Shown piece by piece: positions 43,697 through 51,283 of a DNA stretch of 64,000 bases. Within the stretch, counting starts at the first letter, position 1. Each line of letters starts with the position of its first letter. The notes beneath the pieces were generated by a model that worked only from the letters and a program-made list of their open reading frames with translations, searched no databases and was not told the DNA's origin. Location of the stretch: positions 2,604,001 through 2,668,000 of the forward strand of contig NZ_JACHJB010000002.1 in NCBI RefSeq assembly GCF_014207745.1, read 5' to 3'. This DNA is from Nonomuraea muscovyensis. Its GTDB lineage: Bacteria; Actinomycetota; Actinomycetes; Streptosporangiales; Streptosporangiaceae. The position numbers and the translations under genes were made by a program.

Positions 43697-46348
43697 CTAG
43701 TCGCGGGCGGCGGCCGCGTCCCTCGCCCGCCCGGTCCAGTCGGCGAGGTCGTGCCGGGTAACCGACGTATCGGAGTGGTCGGCGCCCAGGACTCGCTCGC
43801 GGATGGGCAGCAGGGCGGCCAGTTGGTCGCGGGCGGCGACCGGATCCCCCGCCTGCCCCGTCCAGTGGGCGAGGCTGTGTCGGTTGGCCAAGGTGTGGGG
43901 GTGGTCGGTGCCCAGGACTCGCTCGCGTACGGGGAGCAGCGCTGCGTACTGGTCGCGGGCGGCGGCCGGGTCGCCCGCCAGCCCGGTGAAGCGGGCGAGG
44001 GCGTGTCGAACGGTTAGGGTTTCGGGATGTTCAGGGCCTTCAACGCGTTCGCAGATGGGGAGTAGGGCGGCGAGCTGGTCGCGGGCGGCGGCCGCGTCGC
44101 CCGCCAGCCCGGTGAAGTAGGCGAGCTGGTGCCATGTGTCTAACGTGCGCGGGTGCTCGGCGCCCTGGACGCGTTGGCGGATGGGGAGCAGGGCGGCGTA
44201 CTGGTCGCGGGCGGCGGCCACGTCCCCCGCCAGCCCGGTGAAATGGGCAAGATTGTGTCGGGTCCTTAGGGTGTCGGGGTGCCCGGCGCCCTGGACGCGT
44301 TGGCGGATGGGGAGCAGGGCGGCGAGCTGATCGCGGGCGGCGGCCGCATCGCCTGCATCCCCTATCCAGTCGGCGTAGTCGTGTCGGGTCCTTAGGGTGT
44401 CGGGGTGTTCGGCGCCCTGGACGCGTTGGCGGATGGGGAGCAGGGCGGCGAGCTGATCGCGGGCGGCGGCCGCGTCCCCCGCCAGCCCGGTGAAGATAGC
44501 GAAATGATGTGAGGTCTCCAAGGAGTGGGGGTGGTCAGCACCCTGGACGCGTTGGCGGATGGGGAGCAGGGCGGCGAACTGGTCGCGGGCGGCGGACGCA
44601 TCCCCCGCCTCCCCCGTCCAATAGGCGAGGTCGTGCCGGGCGGTCAGGGTGTCGGGGTGCTCGGCGCCGAGGTGTTCGGTGCGATGGTCGCACAGCTGCC
44701 TGGCCAGAGTGCGGGCGGTTCGGAAGTCGCCGGCGGCGCCGAGATATCTGGAGATTTCGAGGAGGCCATCAGACCCGGGAGGCAGGACGGTGAGGCCGTG
44801 CGGCAGCAGGCGCCGGTAATCAGGCCAGGCGGCAGGTACGTAGGGTGTGCCGGGCAGGGCCTGCTCCAGGATGGTGTTGGCGACGGCAGACCAGGCGTTG
44901 CGCTGGCCGTTGGTGAGCTGATCGAGGGTGACAGCCTGGACCAGGCGGTGCATCGAGACCAGCCCGCCATGCGGTCGGCTGATCAAGCAGTAGCGGCGCA
45001 GCGCGGCCATCGTGGTGTTTACCTGCAGGCGTCCAGCGGGGAGCAGACTCAGCTGTCTCTTGGCGCCCTTGCCATCACCGAGTTCGACGAGCGAGTCAAC
45101 GGTGAGGTCGTCGAGTAAGCGGTGGTAAGGGATGTCCTCAGGCGCGTAGCAGGCCAGGAGCCGTAGCAGGGCGATCGCCTGCGGGTGGGTGGTGGTGAGC
45201 TGGTCGAAGGCGGCCTGCCAGGTGGAGGTGACCTTCTCGGCATAGCCCCAGGGCTTGCCCTCGGCGAGCAGTGCCGACCGGTGGCGGGTCAAGAGGTCGA
45301 GATAGCCGCTGGGGTCGGTGCCGGTTTCGGCCATGTAGGCGCCGGCCTGCTCCAGCGCCAGTGGCAGGCCGCCGAGTTTGGCCGCCACGGCGGCCGCCGC
45401 CTGCGCATCCTCGCAACCGCTGCGCTCCAGCAGGAAGGCGGTGGCCGGACCGGAGTCCAGAACGGGCAACTCCAGGCCGTGCGGGTCCGGCCAGCTCCCC
45501 GACCGGCTGGTGATCAGGACATGCCCGGAGCCGGTGGGCGGCAGGAGGCCGTGGAGGGCCTCGGCGTCGGGCGCGTTGTCGAAGATCAGCAGCCATCGAC
45601 CAGGATGGGCGTCGAGTACAGCGTGCACCTGACGTACGGGATCAGCCCGGTCAGCCTGCTGCACGCCGAGGTGGGCGGCTAACTCGGCGAACGCGGCCGA
45701 CAACACGGTGGGATCCTCGGCGGGCAGATGCCATGCCAGTTGGTAGTCGTGCTGGTAGCGGTGGCTGTATTCGGCTACCAGGCTAGTCTTGCCGATGCCG
45801 CCCAGGCCATGGACCGCCACCCAGTAGGGCAACGTCGAGGCGTTGGCCAGGCGGTCGTGCAGGCTGGGTAGCGTCTCATCACGGCCGACCAGGTGCAGCG
45901 GGCGTGGCATCAGGTGGAACGGTCGAGCAGGCGTCCGTGGCGCTGTCATGTCCGCTGGCTCCAGGGCCCTGCTCGGTTCCGGCGGTGAGGACGCGGGAGC
46001 GGAAGGCGGACGTCGTTGCAGCCATACCCCTAGCCCACCGAACAGCAGCCCGGCCACCATGCTGATCACGCTGGCGCGCTTGTCAAGCACGTCCAGCAGA
46101 TCTGTGGGGAGGTCCAGCGGGTCAGCCACGAAGAACCCGGCCACGCCGGCCAGCAGCGTCACCAGGGCCGCCGTCCAGACCAGCACCCGCGGCCAGCGCC
46201 GAGGTCGTGGCTCACCCGGCTGAGGAGGAGAGGCCGTCACTCCTCTAGCGTGACGCTGCAACCACGCCCAGCGCGCATACGTCTCAAACCCGTTATCTCC
46301 CGCCGAGCATGTCTCGCTGAGCTCCGACTCGGTGGCTGTTCCATTCAC
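43697..46348 (-). CDS. STAND (NB-ARC/TPR) NTPase 2 with two transmembrane helices
   Basis: An 883-aa protein. Residues 1-50 cytosolic, TM at about 53-75 and 94-111, a Pro-rich linker, then NB-ARC with Walker A GLGGIGKTS (181-189), Walker B WLLIFDN (252-258) and GLPLAL (326-331). A winged-helix/helical part follows, then eight 42-residue TPR units (559-883). The TPR units are nearly identical at DNA level and the last one is cut by TAG where the others read CAG. GTG start at 46348, no ribosome site. Convergent with STAND 1. Related to it in domain order but not a close copy. Confidence 0.85.
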   Translation of the reverse strand: MNGTATESELSETCSAGDNGFETYARWAWLQRHARGVTASPPQPGEPRPRRWPRVLVWTAALVTLLAGVAGFFVADPLDLPTDLLDVLDKRASVISMVAGLLFGGLGVWLQRRPPSAPASSPPEPSRALEPADMTAPRTPARPFHLMPRPLHLVGRDETLPSLHDRLANASTLPYWVAVHGLGGIGKTSLVAEYSHRYQHDYQLAWHLPAEDPTVLSAAFAELAAHLGVQQADRADPVRQVHAVLDAHPGRWLLIFDNAPDAEALHGLLPPTGSGHVLITSRSGSWPDPHGLELPVLDSGPATAFLLERSGCEDAQAAAAVAAKLGGLPLALEQAGAYMAETGTDPSGYLDLLTRHRSALLAEGKPWGYAEKVTSTWQAAFDQLTTTHPQAIALLRLLACYAPEDIPYHRLLDDLTVDSLVELGDGKGAKRQLSLLPAGRLQVNTTMAALRRYCLISRPHGGLVSMHRLVQAVTLDQLTNGQRNAWSAVANTILEQALPGTPYVPAAWPDYRRLLPHGLTVLPPGSDGLLEISRYLGAAGDFRTARTLARQLCDHRTEHLGAEHPDTLTARHDLAYWTGEAGDASAARDQFAALLPIRQRVQGADHPHSLETSHHFAIFTGLAGDAAAARDQLAALLPIRQRVQGAEHPDTLRTRHDYADWIGDAGDAAAARDQLAALLPIRQRVQGAGHPDTLRTRHNLAHFTGLAGDVAAARDQYAALLPIRQRVQGAEHPRTLDTWHQLAYFTGLAGDAAAARDQLAALLPICERVEGPEHPETLTVRHALARFTGLAGDPAAARDQYAALLPVRERVLGTDHPHTLANRHSLAHWTGQAGDPVAARDQLAALLPIRERVLGADHSDTSVTRHDLADWTGRARDAAAARD
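43700..44674 (-). repeat. Eight 126-bp tandem repeats coding 42-residue TPR units
   Basis: Each unit has the frame V-x-G-x-x-HPxTLxxRHxLAxxTG, then AGDAAAARDQLAALLPIRQR. Units 2-7 are full length; the eighth stops after AAAARD. High nucleotide identity between units suggests recent amplification or gene conversion, a trait of recognition domains under selection. Confidence 0.9.
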
Positions 46349-46583
46349 GATGGACTCGTGCCGTGCTGTGAACCGCCTTCGCCACAGCCTTCACGGTCTC
46401 TGCCTGGGCCAGCGCGGTCTCAAGGTCTGGCCAGTCCCGCCGGGCGAAGGCCGAGTCGAGCCGCTCGTAGAAGCGGTGACAGAAGGGGCTATGCGCCCTC
46501 TGATCTGCGTCAACGGTGTCATCTGCTGGGATGACAATGGGATGACGCGGGCCAAGGGCAGGCCGGCTAACCTGGGCGAACAA
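46293..46583 (-). CDS. Small protein overlapping the start of STAND 2, unknown function
   Basis: A frame of up to 96 aa. From HRFYERLDSAFARRDWPDLE on, codons have strong G/C third positions and the protein looks helical and soluble, ending in VGAQRDMLGGR. The first ~30 residues are less convincing and the true start may be internal. It overlaps the first 56 bases of STAND 2 in another frame, so the two would be coupled. It may be an accessory component of the STAND module, or chance. Confidence 0.45.
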   Translation of the reverse strand: MFAQVSRPALGPRHPIVIPADDTVDADQRAHSPFCHRFYERLDSAFARRDWPDLETALAQAETVKAVAKAVHSTARVHREWNSHRVGAQRDMLGGR

Positions 46584-46698
46584 TTGTCATCGGGGTGGGT
46601 GACATTGGGCGACCACCGTTTTGTCGTCCCGGGAAGCCCGGTGTCACCGCCATTGTCACCCCTGCCGGTGACATCCATCAGCCCAGGTCAACATGCCT

Positions 46699-46905
46699 CT
46701 ACGAGGCTTTTGTCGCCGTGTCATCGAAGACCTGGGAATTGACCGCGTACCGAAGTGACTTGCGCCCTCCCGTTGGGGCCGCCTCCATGAGTCGGAGATA
46801 GCCGTAGTCCTCCAGGAGCGAGAGCACGCGGGCGACGTCCTCTGCGGTGTCGAACCGCTTCTGTAGCCCGCGCTGGACCTGCCGCGCGGTGACCTCGGTG
46901 TGTGC
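46699..46905 (-). pseudogene. C-terminal remnant of a DUF3987/helicase-type element protein
   Basis: 68 residues ending at TAG 46699: VTARQVQRGLQKRFDTAEDV, then ARVLSLLEDYGYLRLMEAAP. This winged-helix tail is typical of the DUF3987 (YfjI-like) proteins carried by actinobacterial integrative elements. Upstream the frame meets TGA at 46906-46908, exactly where the integrase fragment begins, so a deletion joined the two broken genes. Confidence 0.6.
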
Positions 46906-47737
46906 TCAACACCCACATCTACTCGGCGTTCGGCGACCGGCGGATCGGCTCGCTCGCCCGTACCGACATGAAGAGCTTCGTCGCCACCCTGAAGGGCTCG
47001 CTCGCGCCCTCGACGGTCGGCACGGTCTTCGCCGTCCTGCGTGCGCTCATGCAGGCGGCGGTGGACGACGGCGTCGTCCCCGCCAATCCCTGCCTGCGGG
47101 TTCCACTCCCCCGGGTGGAGGCTCGCGTCGTGGAGCCTCTGCCGACCCAGTCCGTGCTGGCGCTCGCCGACGCCATCACGCCGAGGTACCGCCTGGCGGT
47201 CTGGCTAGGGTTCGGCCTCGGCTTACGGGAAGGTGAGGCGCTCGGCCTCACCGAGGCCAGGGTCGTCTCAAGCGGCGCATCCGCATCGAGCAGCAGGCGC
47301 AGAAGGGCGCTCTCGTCGAGCTGAAGACGAAGGCGTCGCGGCGGACCCTGCCCGTCGATGACGGCGTCCTGGCGGAGATCACGGGGCATATGCAGCGCTA
47401 CTCCCCTGGGCCCGAGGGGGTGCTCATCACCAACCGCATCCGCAAGATCCCCCGGCGCTCCTCGTTCGGAGACTGCTGGCGCGAGGCCGTCGAGAAGGCC
47501 GGCCTTCCCAAGGGGACGCGGTTCCACGACCTCCGCCACTACTACGCCTCGACCCTGATCGCGGCGAACCTCAACCCGAAGAGCATCCAGCGCCGTCTCG
47601 GCCACGCGACCATCAGCGAGACGTTCGACACGTACGGGTACCTGTTCCCGGACGACGAGGACCTCGGACGCGGCGCGATCGACGCTAAGATCGAGAAAGA
47701 CCTGGCGGAACAGAGCCGGAACAAGAAGGAAGCATGA
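46902..47737 (+). pseudogene. Tyrosine-family integrase, N-terminally deleted and frameshifted
   Basis: Phage/ICE-type recombinase. The first ~90 residues, the arm-binding domain, are missing; it begins within the core-binding domain (THIYSAFGDRRIGSLARTD). The first frame reaches LGFGLGLREGEALGLTEARV with the catalytic Arg, then shifts near 47262. The second frame carries KRRIRIEQQAQKGALVELKT, HDLRHYYAS (His-x-x-Arg), LGHATISETFDTYGYLF (His, Tyr) and ends EQSRNKKEA. All catalytic residues survive but are split, so it should be inactive. It ends 24 bp from the rnpB attachment site. Confidence 0.85.
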
Positions 47738-47761
47738 ACCCTCAGCCCCTGGCCAGAGGGG

Positions 47762-47791
47762 TGAAAGGGACGAGCCGGTCTGTAGGCCGGG
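47762..47791. repeat. rnpB-proximal attachment site (30 bp)
   Basis: The last 30 nt of rnpB, including the 3' strand of its terminal helix P1 (GACGAGCCGG on the plus strand). Identical to 38918-38947 and continuous with intact RNase P RNA. The insertion therefore restored the RNA gene. Confidence 0.85.
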
Positions 47792-48158
47792 TTCTGTCCT
47801 TCGTGCGAAGGGGCGACCATCCATCTAGGGCCGTCGTTGCCGGCGGCCTCAAGCGGTCTACCCGCGCGGCTCGGGCGGGCAGCCCTCAGGCGCCGCGCGC
47901 GGGTCGCTCCGAAGAGCGGCCCTTCTTGACCTTGCTCCGGGTGGGGTTTACCGAGCCGCCCACGTCACCGTGGGCGCTGGTGGTCTCTTACACCACCGTT
48001 TCACCCTTACCTCCCGCGAGCGGGAGGCGGTCTGTTTTCTGTGGCACTGTCCCGCGGGTCACCCCGGGTCGGTGTTACCGACCACCCTGCCCTGTGGAGC
48101 CCGGACCTTCCTCGGCGGGCCGTGAGGCCCGACGCGGTCGCCCGACCGGCTCGTCCAC
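47762..48158 (-). ncRNA. rnpB: RNase P RNA, bacterial class A
   Basis: Catalytic RNA that matures tRNA 5' ends. On the minus strand it starts near 48158 with GGACGAGCCGGTCGGGC, and the 5' and 3' ends pair (GACGAGCCGGTC with GACCGGCTCGTC) as helix P1. Conserved core elements are seen: GAGGAAGGTCCGGGCTCCAC, then AGGGTGAAACGGTGGTGTAA and AGAGACCACCAGC, and near the 3' end GGACAGAACCCGGCCTACAG. Length near 400 nt, as expected for actinobacteria. Ends are estimated to within a few bases. Confidence 0.95.
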
Positions 48159-48256
48159 TGGGAAGGTTACCAGGACTCAAGCGATCTCCTAGCGGCGTGC
48201 AAGATCCCTGCGGTGGAATGCGGGTGTCCATCGCCTGAGGGGGGCGGTGGCGCAAC

Positions 48257-48293
48257 GGCGGCCGTGCCCGGGTGCACCTTGGGTACGGCCGCC
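48257..48293. terminator. Terminator after the RNase H gene
   Basis: Arms GGCGGCCGTGCCC (48257-48269) and GGGTACGGCCGCC (48281-48293) pair with one mismatch and an 11-nt loop. It lies 26 bp beyond the stop of the minus-strand RNase H/phosphatase gene. Confidence 0.7.
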
Positions 48294-48318
48294 ACCACGT
48301 TCGCCGGGGCGGACCGGG

Positions 48319-49632
48319 TCAGCGCAGGTGGGAGGTGTCGTTGAACGACTTCACCACGCTGCGGCCGTCGGCGTAGTGCTCGATCAGCGACAGGCAGGCC
48401 AGGTCGAGGTGCATCCGGTAGAGCGCCTCGGGCGGCGCCATCAGGGCGAGGCGCAGCAGCGTCTTGATGGGCGTCACGTGCGAGACCACCAGGACCGTCC
48501 GGCCCTCGTACCGTTCGACCAGGCGCTCCTCCGCCCGCCGCACCCGGGCGGCGACCTCGGCGAAGCTCTCACCGCCGGGAGGCGGGACGTCGGGGTCGGC
48601 GAGCCAGGCGTCCAGCTCGGCCGGCCAGCGGCGCTGGATCTCGGTGAACGTGTGACCCTCCCAGGCGCCGAAGTCGGTCTCCCTGAGGTCTTCGTCCACG
48701 TCGATGTCGAGGCCGGCGCTCCGGGCCACCGCCTCCGCGGTCTGCCGGGCGCGCTTGAGCGGCGAGCTGACGACGGCGTCGAGATGGTACGGCTCGCGGG
48801 ACAGCCGCCTGGCCGCGGCGGCCGCCTGGGCGAGGCCGTTGGCGGTCAGCTCGGCGTCGCCCAGGCCGGAGAACCTGCGCTCGACGGACAGCGGGGTCTC
48901 GCCGTGCCGGAGCAGGAGGAGGGAGGTGGCCACCCGGGTGGGGGGCGCCCAGCCGGTGCCCTTGGCCTGGCCGGTGGCGCGCTGCTGGGCGGCGGCCACC
49001 GAGGCGGCGGGGCCGGAGAGGTCGGCGGCGAGAGTCCCGGGCGGCGCGGCCTCGGCGACGTCGAGCAGGTCTGTCTGCTCCGCCAGGCCGGGCGCACCGG
49101 CCGCGGAGAGGGTCGTGCCGGGCGTGGGGGCGCCCGCGGCGCCTCCGCCGGGGACGCCGGACGCGCCCGGAGTGCCGGTGCCCGAGGCGGTGGTGCCGCC
49201 GGCCTTCCAGGCGAGGCCCTTGGCGGCGGCGTCCATGGCCTCGTTCGCCAGGCGGTCGGCGTGGCCGTTGCGGTGGCGGGGGATCCAGGTCCATTCGGTC
49301 ACCCGCAGCCGCCGGGCCAGCTCGCCGGCCTCCAGCGCCAGCGGTCGCAGCCCTTCGTTCTTGATCTTCCAGCGGCCGGCCATCTGCTCGATGACCAGCT
49401 TGGAGTCCATCCGCACCGCGACGGACGCGCCCTCGCCCGCGAGGTCGAGCACCGCCCGCAGCCCGGCGATCAGCCCTCGGTACTCGGCCACGTTGTTGGT
49501 CGCGACGCCGATCGCCTCGGCCGTCTCCGCCAGGACCTGCCCGTCGGCGGCGTCGCGGACCACGGCGCCGTAACCGGCGGGCCCCGGGTTGCCGCGCGAG
49601 CCGCCGTCGGCCTCGATGACGTAGGAGGTCAC
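48319..49632 (-). CDS. Bifunctional RNase HI / phosphoglycerate mutase-like phosphatase
   Basis: A 437-aa fusion like mycobacterial Rv2228c. Residues 1-140 are RNase H1: IEADGGSRGNPGPAG, NVAEYRGLIAGL, VRMDSKLVIEQM and PRHRNGHADRLANEA supply the Asp/Glu metal ligands. An Ala/Gly/Pro linker follows, then from ~235 a histidine phosphatase domain with LLRHGETPLS and VVSHVTPIKTLLRL, a CobC/alpha-ribazole phosphatase type. GTG start at 49632 overlaps the upstream stop (GTGA). In relatives both activities are real; the second may serve cobamide synthesis. Confidence 0.92.
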   Translation of the reverse strand: MTSYVIEADGGSRGNPGPAGYGAVVRDAADGQVLAETAEAIGVATNNVAEYRGLIAGLRAVLDLAGEGASVAVRMDSKLVIEQMAGRWKIKNEGLRPLALEAGELARRLRVTEWTWIPRHRNGHADRLANEAMDAAAKGLAWKAGGTTASGTGTPGASGVPGGGAAGAPTPGTTLSAAGAPGLAEQTDLLDVAEAAPPGTLAADLSGPAASVAAAQQRATGQAKGTGWAPPTRVATSLLLLRHGETPLSVERRFSGLGDAELTANGLAQAAAAARRLSREPYHLDAVVSSPLKRARQTAEAVARSAGLDIDVDEDLRETDFGAWEGHTFTEIQRRWPAELDAWLADPDVPPPGGESFAEVAARVRRAEERLVERYEGRTVLVVSHVTPIKTLLRLALMAPPEALYRMHLDLACLSLIEHYADGRSVVKSFNDTSHLR

Positions 49633-50369
49633 AGGCCCGACTCTGGGGTGCGGACGAGGATGCGCCGGCACTCGTCGCAGCGCAGCACCTCGTCGTGCGG
49701 GGCGGCCTTGATGCGGTTCATCTCCGCGATGGACAGGGCCACCTTGCAGCCCTGGCAGCGCCCGCCGTGCAGCATGGCGGCGCCGACGCCGTACTGGTCG
49801 CGCAGCTTCTCGTACAGCGCCAGCAGGTCGGCGGGGATGTCGGCGGAGACGGCCCCGCGGCGGGAGCGGACCTCGGCGGCCTCCTTGTCGATCTCGGCGA
49901 GCGCGGCGTCGCGGCGGTCCTCGGCGGCGGCGCGGGTGGCGGCCAGCTCGTCGCGCTGCGCGCGCAGGTCGGTGACCTTGCTGTCGGCGGCCTCGCGGCG
50001 TTCCATGATCTCCAGCACGACCTCTTCGAGGTCGCCCTGGCGGCGCTGCAGCGAGGCGATCTCCGACTGCAGGCCCGCCAGGTCCTTGGGCGAGGTCACG
50101 GCGCCGGAGTCGAGCCGCTTCTGGTCGCGGTCGGCGCGGGCGCGGACCGTGTCGACGTCGCTCTCGGCCTTGGTCTGCTCGCGGGCCAGGTCGCTCGCCT
50201 CGGTCTCCGCCTCGATCACCTCGGTGGCGAGCTTGGCGTAGCGCTTGGACTGCTCCTCGATCTCGGCCAGCTCGGGCAGGGTGCGGCGGCGGTGGGCCAG
50301 CCGGTCGGCAGCGGAGTCGAGCTCTGCCAGGTCGAGCAGTCGCTTCTGGGCCTCAGGGGCTGCTTTCAT
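49629..50369 (-). CDS. C4 zinc-ribbon coiled-coil protein (DUF164/CT398 type)
   Basis: A 246-aa protein: a long coiled coil (residues ~20-180, Glu/Lys/Arg/Leu heptads) and a C-terminal zinc ribbon with CQGCKVALS and CDECRRILV. Conserved in actinobacteria next to nif3 and the RNase H gene. Related chlamydial CT398 contacts sigma-54 and secretion factors, but the role here is unknown. ATG 50369 lies 2 bp past the Nif3 stop, with GAGGA as ribosome site. Middle gene of a three-gene operon. Confidence 0.88.
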   Translation of the reverse strand: MKAAPEAQKRLLDLAELDSAADRLAHRRRTLPELAEIEEQSKRYAKLATEVIEAETEASDLAREQTKAESDVDTVRARADRDQKRLDSGAVTSPKDLAGLQSEIASLQRRQGDLEEVVLEIMERREAADSKVTDLRAQRDELAATRAAAEDRRDAALAEIDKEAAEVRSRRGAVSADIPADLLALYEKLRDQYGVGAAMLHGGRCQGCKVALSIAEMNRIKAAPHDEVLRCDECRRILVRTPESGL

Positions 50370-50371
50370 GA

Positions 50372-51181
50372 TCAGTATCCTCGTGTCCAAGCATCGGTGA
50401 CCGTGGCGGAGACGCGCGTCTCAACGGTAACGCCACCGTCGCGCAGGATCGACGCGGCGCTGTCGAGCCAGGGCCACTCGGTGGCCCAGTGGGCGGCGTC
50501 GACGAGGGCGGGACCGCCCGCCTCGACGAACTCGCTGGCCGGATGGTGCCGCAGGTCCGCCGTGAGGAACACGTCCACTCCGGCGGCACGGGCCGTGTCC
50601 AGCAGCGAGTCGCCCGCTCCCCCGCTGACGGCGACCCGCGAGACGCGGCGCGACGGGTCGCCGGCGACGCGGATGCCCCACGCGGTCTTCGGCAGCCCGG
50701 CGGCGGCCTGGGCCGCGAACTCCTCCAGCGTGGTCTCCGCGGGCAGGTCGCCGATGCGGCCGAGCCCGCGCCACGGGTCGTCGGGGAACGGCCGCAACGG
50801 CACCAGGTCGCCCACCAGCCCGACGGCGCGGGCGAGCGCGTCGGAGACGCCCGGGTTGGCCACGTCGGCGTTGGTGTGGGCGGTGTAGAGGGCGATGTCG
50901 TGCTTGATGAGGGTGTGGACGAGCCGGCCCTTGGGCGTGTCGGCGGCGACGGTCGTGGTGCCGCGCAGGTAGAGGGGGTGGTGGGTGACGAGCAGGTCGG
51001 CGTTCCAGGCGAGCGCCTCCTCGACGACGGCGCCGACCGGGTCGACCGCGAACAGCACCCGCCGCACGGGTGCGGCCGGGTCACCGCACACCAGGCCCAC
51101 CGCGTCCCAGGATTCGGCCCGGGCGGGCGGGTAGGCCGCCTCGAGCTCCTTGATCACATCCGCCAGCGTCACTGCAGCCAC
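50372..51181 (-). CDS. Nif3-like dinuclear metal-centre protein
   Basis: A 269-aa Nif3/YqfO family protein, hexameric in relatives, with a two-metal site. Motifs: WDAVGLVCGD, LLVTHHPLYLRG (metal His pair), ALYTAHTNAD, and near the end DAAHWATEWPWLDS with His and Glu. Proposed GTP cyclohydrolase I-like activity is unproven. GTG start at 51181; TAGTCT ends six bases upstream and no ribosome site is seen, so probably leaderless. First gene of the operon with the zinc-ribbon and RNase H genes. Confidence 0.9.
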   Translation of the reverse strand: MAAVTLADVIKELEAAYPPARAESWDAVGLVCGDPAAPVRRVLFAVDPVGAVVEEALAWNADLLVTHHPLYLRGTTTVAADTPKGRLVHTLIKHDIALYTAHTNADVANPGVSDALARAVGLVGDLVPLRPFPDDPWRGLGRIGDLPAETTLEEFAAQAAAGLPKTAWGIRVAGDPSRRVSRVAVSGGAGDSLLDTARAAGVDVFLTADLRHHPASEFVEAGGPALVDAAHWATEWPWLDSAASILRDGGVTVETRVSATVTDAWTRGY

Positions 51182-51215
51182 CTGCGCAGACTATCGGGAT
51201 CCGCGGGGGTATCGT

Positions 51216-51230
51216 CCGAACGGCGTTCGG
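51216..51230. promoter_or_regulatory. CCGAAC-GGC-GTTCGG inverted repeat
   Basis: A 15-bp perfect inverted repeat in the 102-bp gap between divergent nif3 and the monooxygenase gene. Its position, 54 bp before the monooxygenase ATG, fits an operator. Confidence 0.4.
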
Positions 51231-51283
51231 TGTACCGTGCGGGCAGTTGCGCGGGCACCCTGACGTACCACCCGGAGGGCGGC

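Larger units (their letters stand above)
38918..47791. mobile_element. Defective integrative element inserted at the 3' end of rnpB
   Basis: About 8.9 kb bounded by 30-bp direct repeats. Contents in order: terminator hairpin and degenerate sequence, an IS5-family element, STAND NTPase 1 (+), hairpin, STAND NTPase 2 (-), small ORF, DUF3987 tail remnant, and a truncated, frameshifted tyrosine integrase ending 24 bp from rnpB. Integrase next to one att site and an RNA gene restored at that site is the classic layout of a genomic island. It cannot excise by itself in its present state. rnpB is a rare target compared with tRNA genes. Confidence 0.82.

Noticed and set aside
43697..44674. CRISPR array, because of regular repeats
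   Set aside because: The 126-bp units are in frame, code for TPR helices and have no variable spacers.
47734..48192. Open frame across the rnpB region
   Set aside because: The sequence folds as RNase P RNA on the other strand with conserved core motifs; the frame is accidental.
48199..48256. Possible tRNA near the rnpB 5' side
   Set aside because: No cloverleaf or CCA-adjacent acceptor stem can be drawn; no tRNA gene was found in the window.
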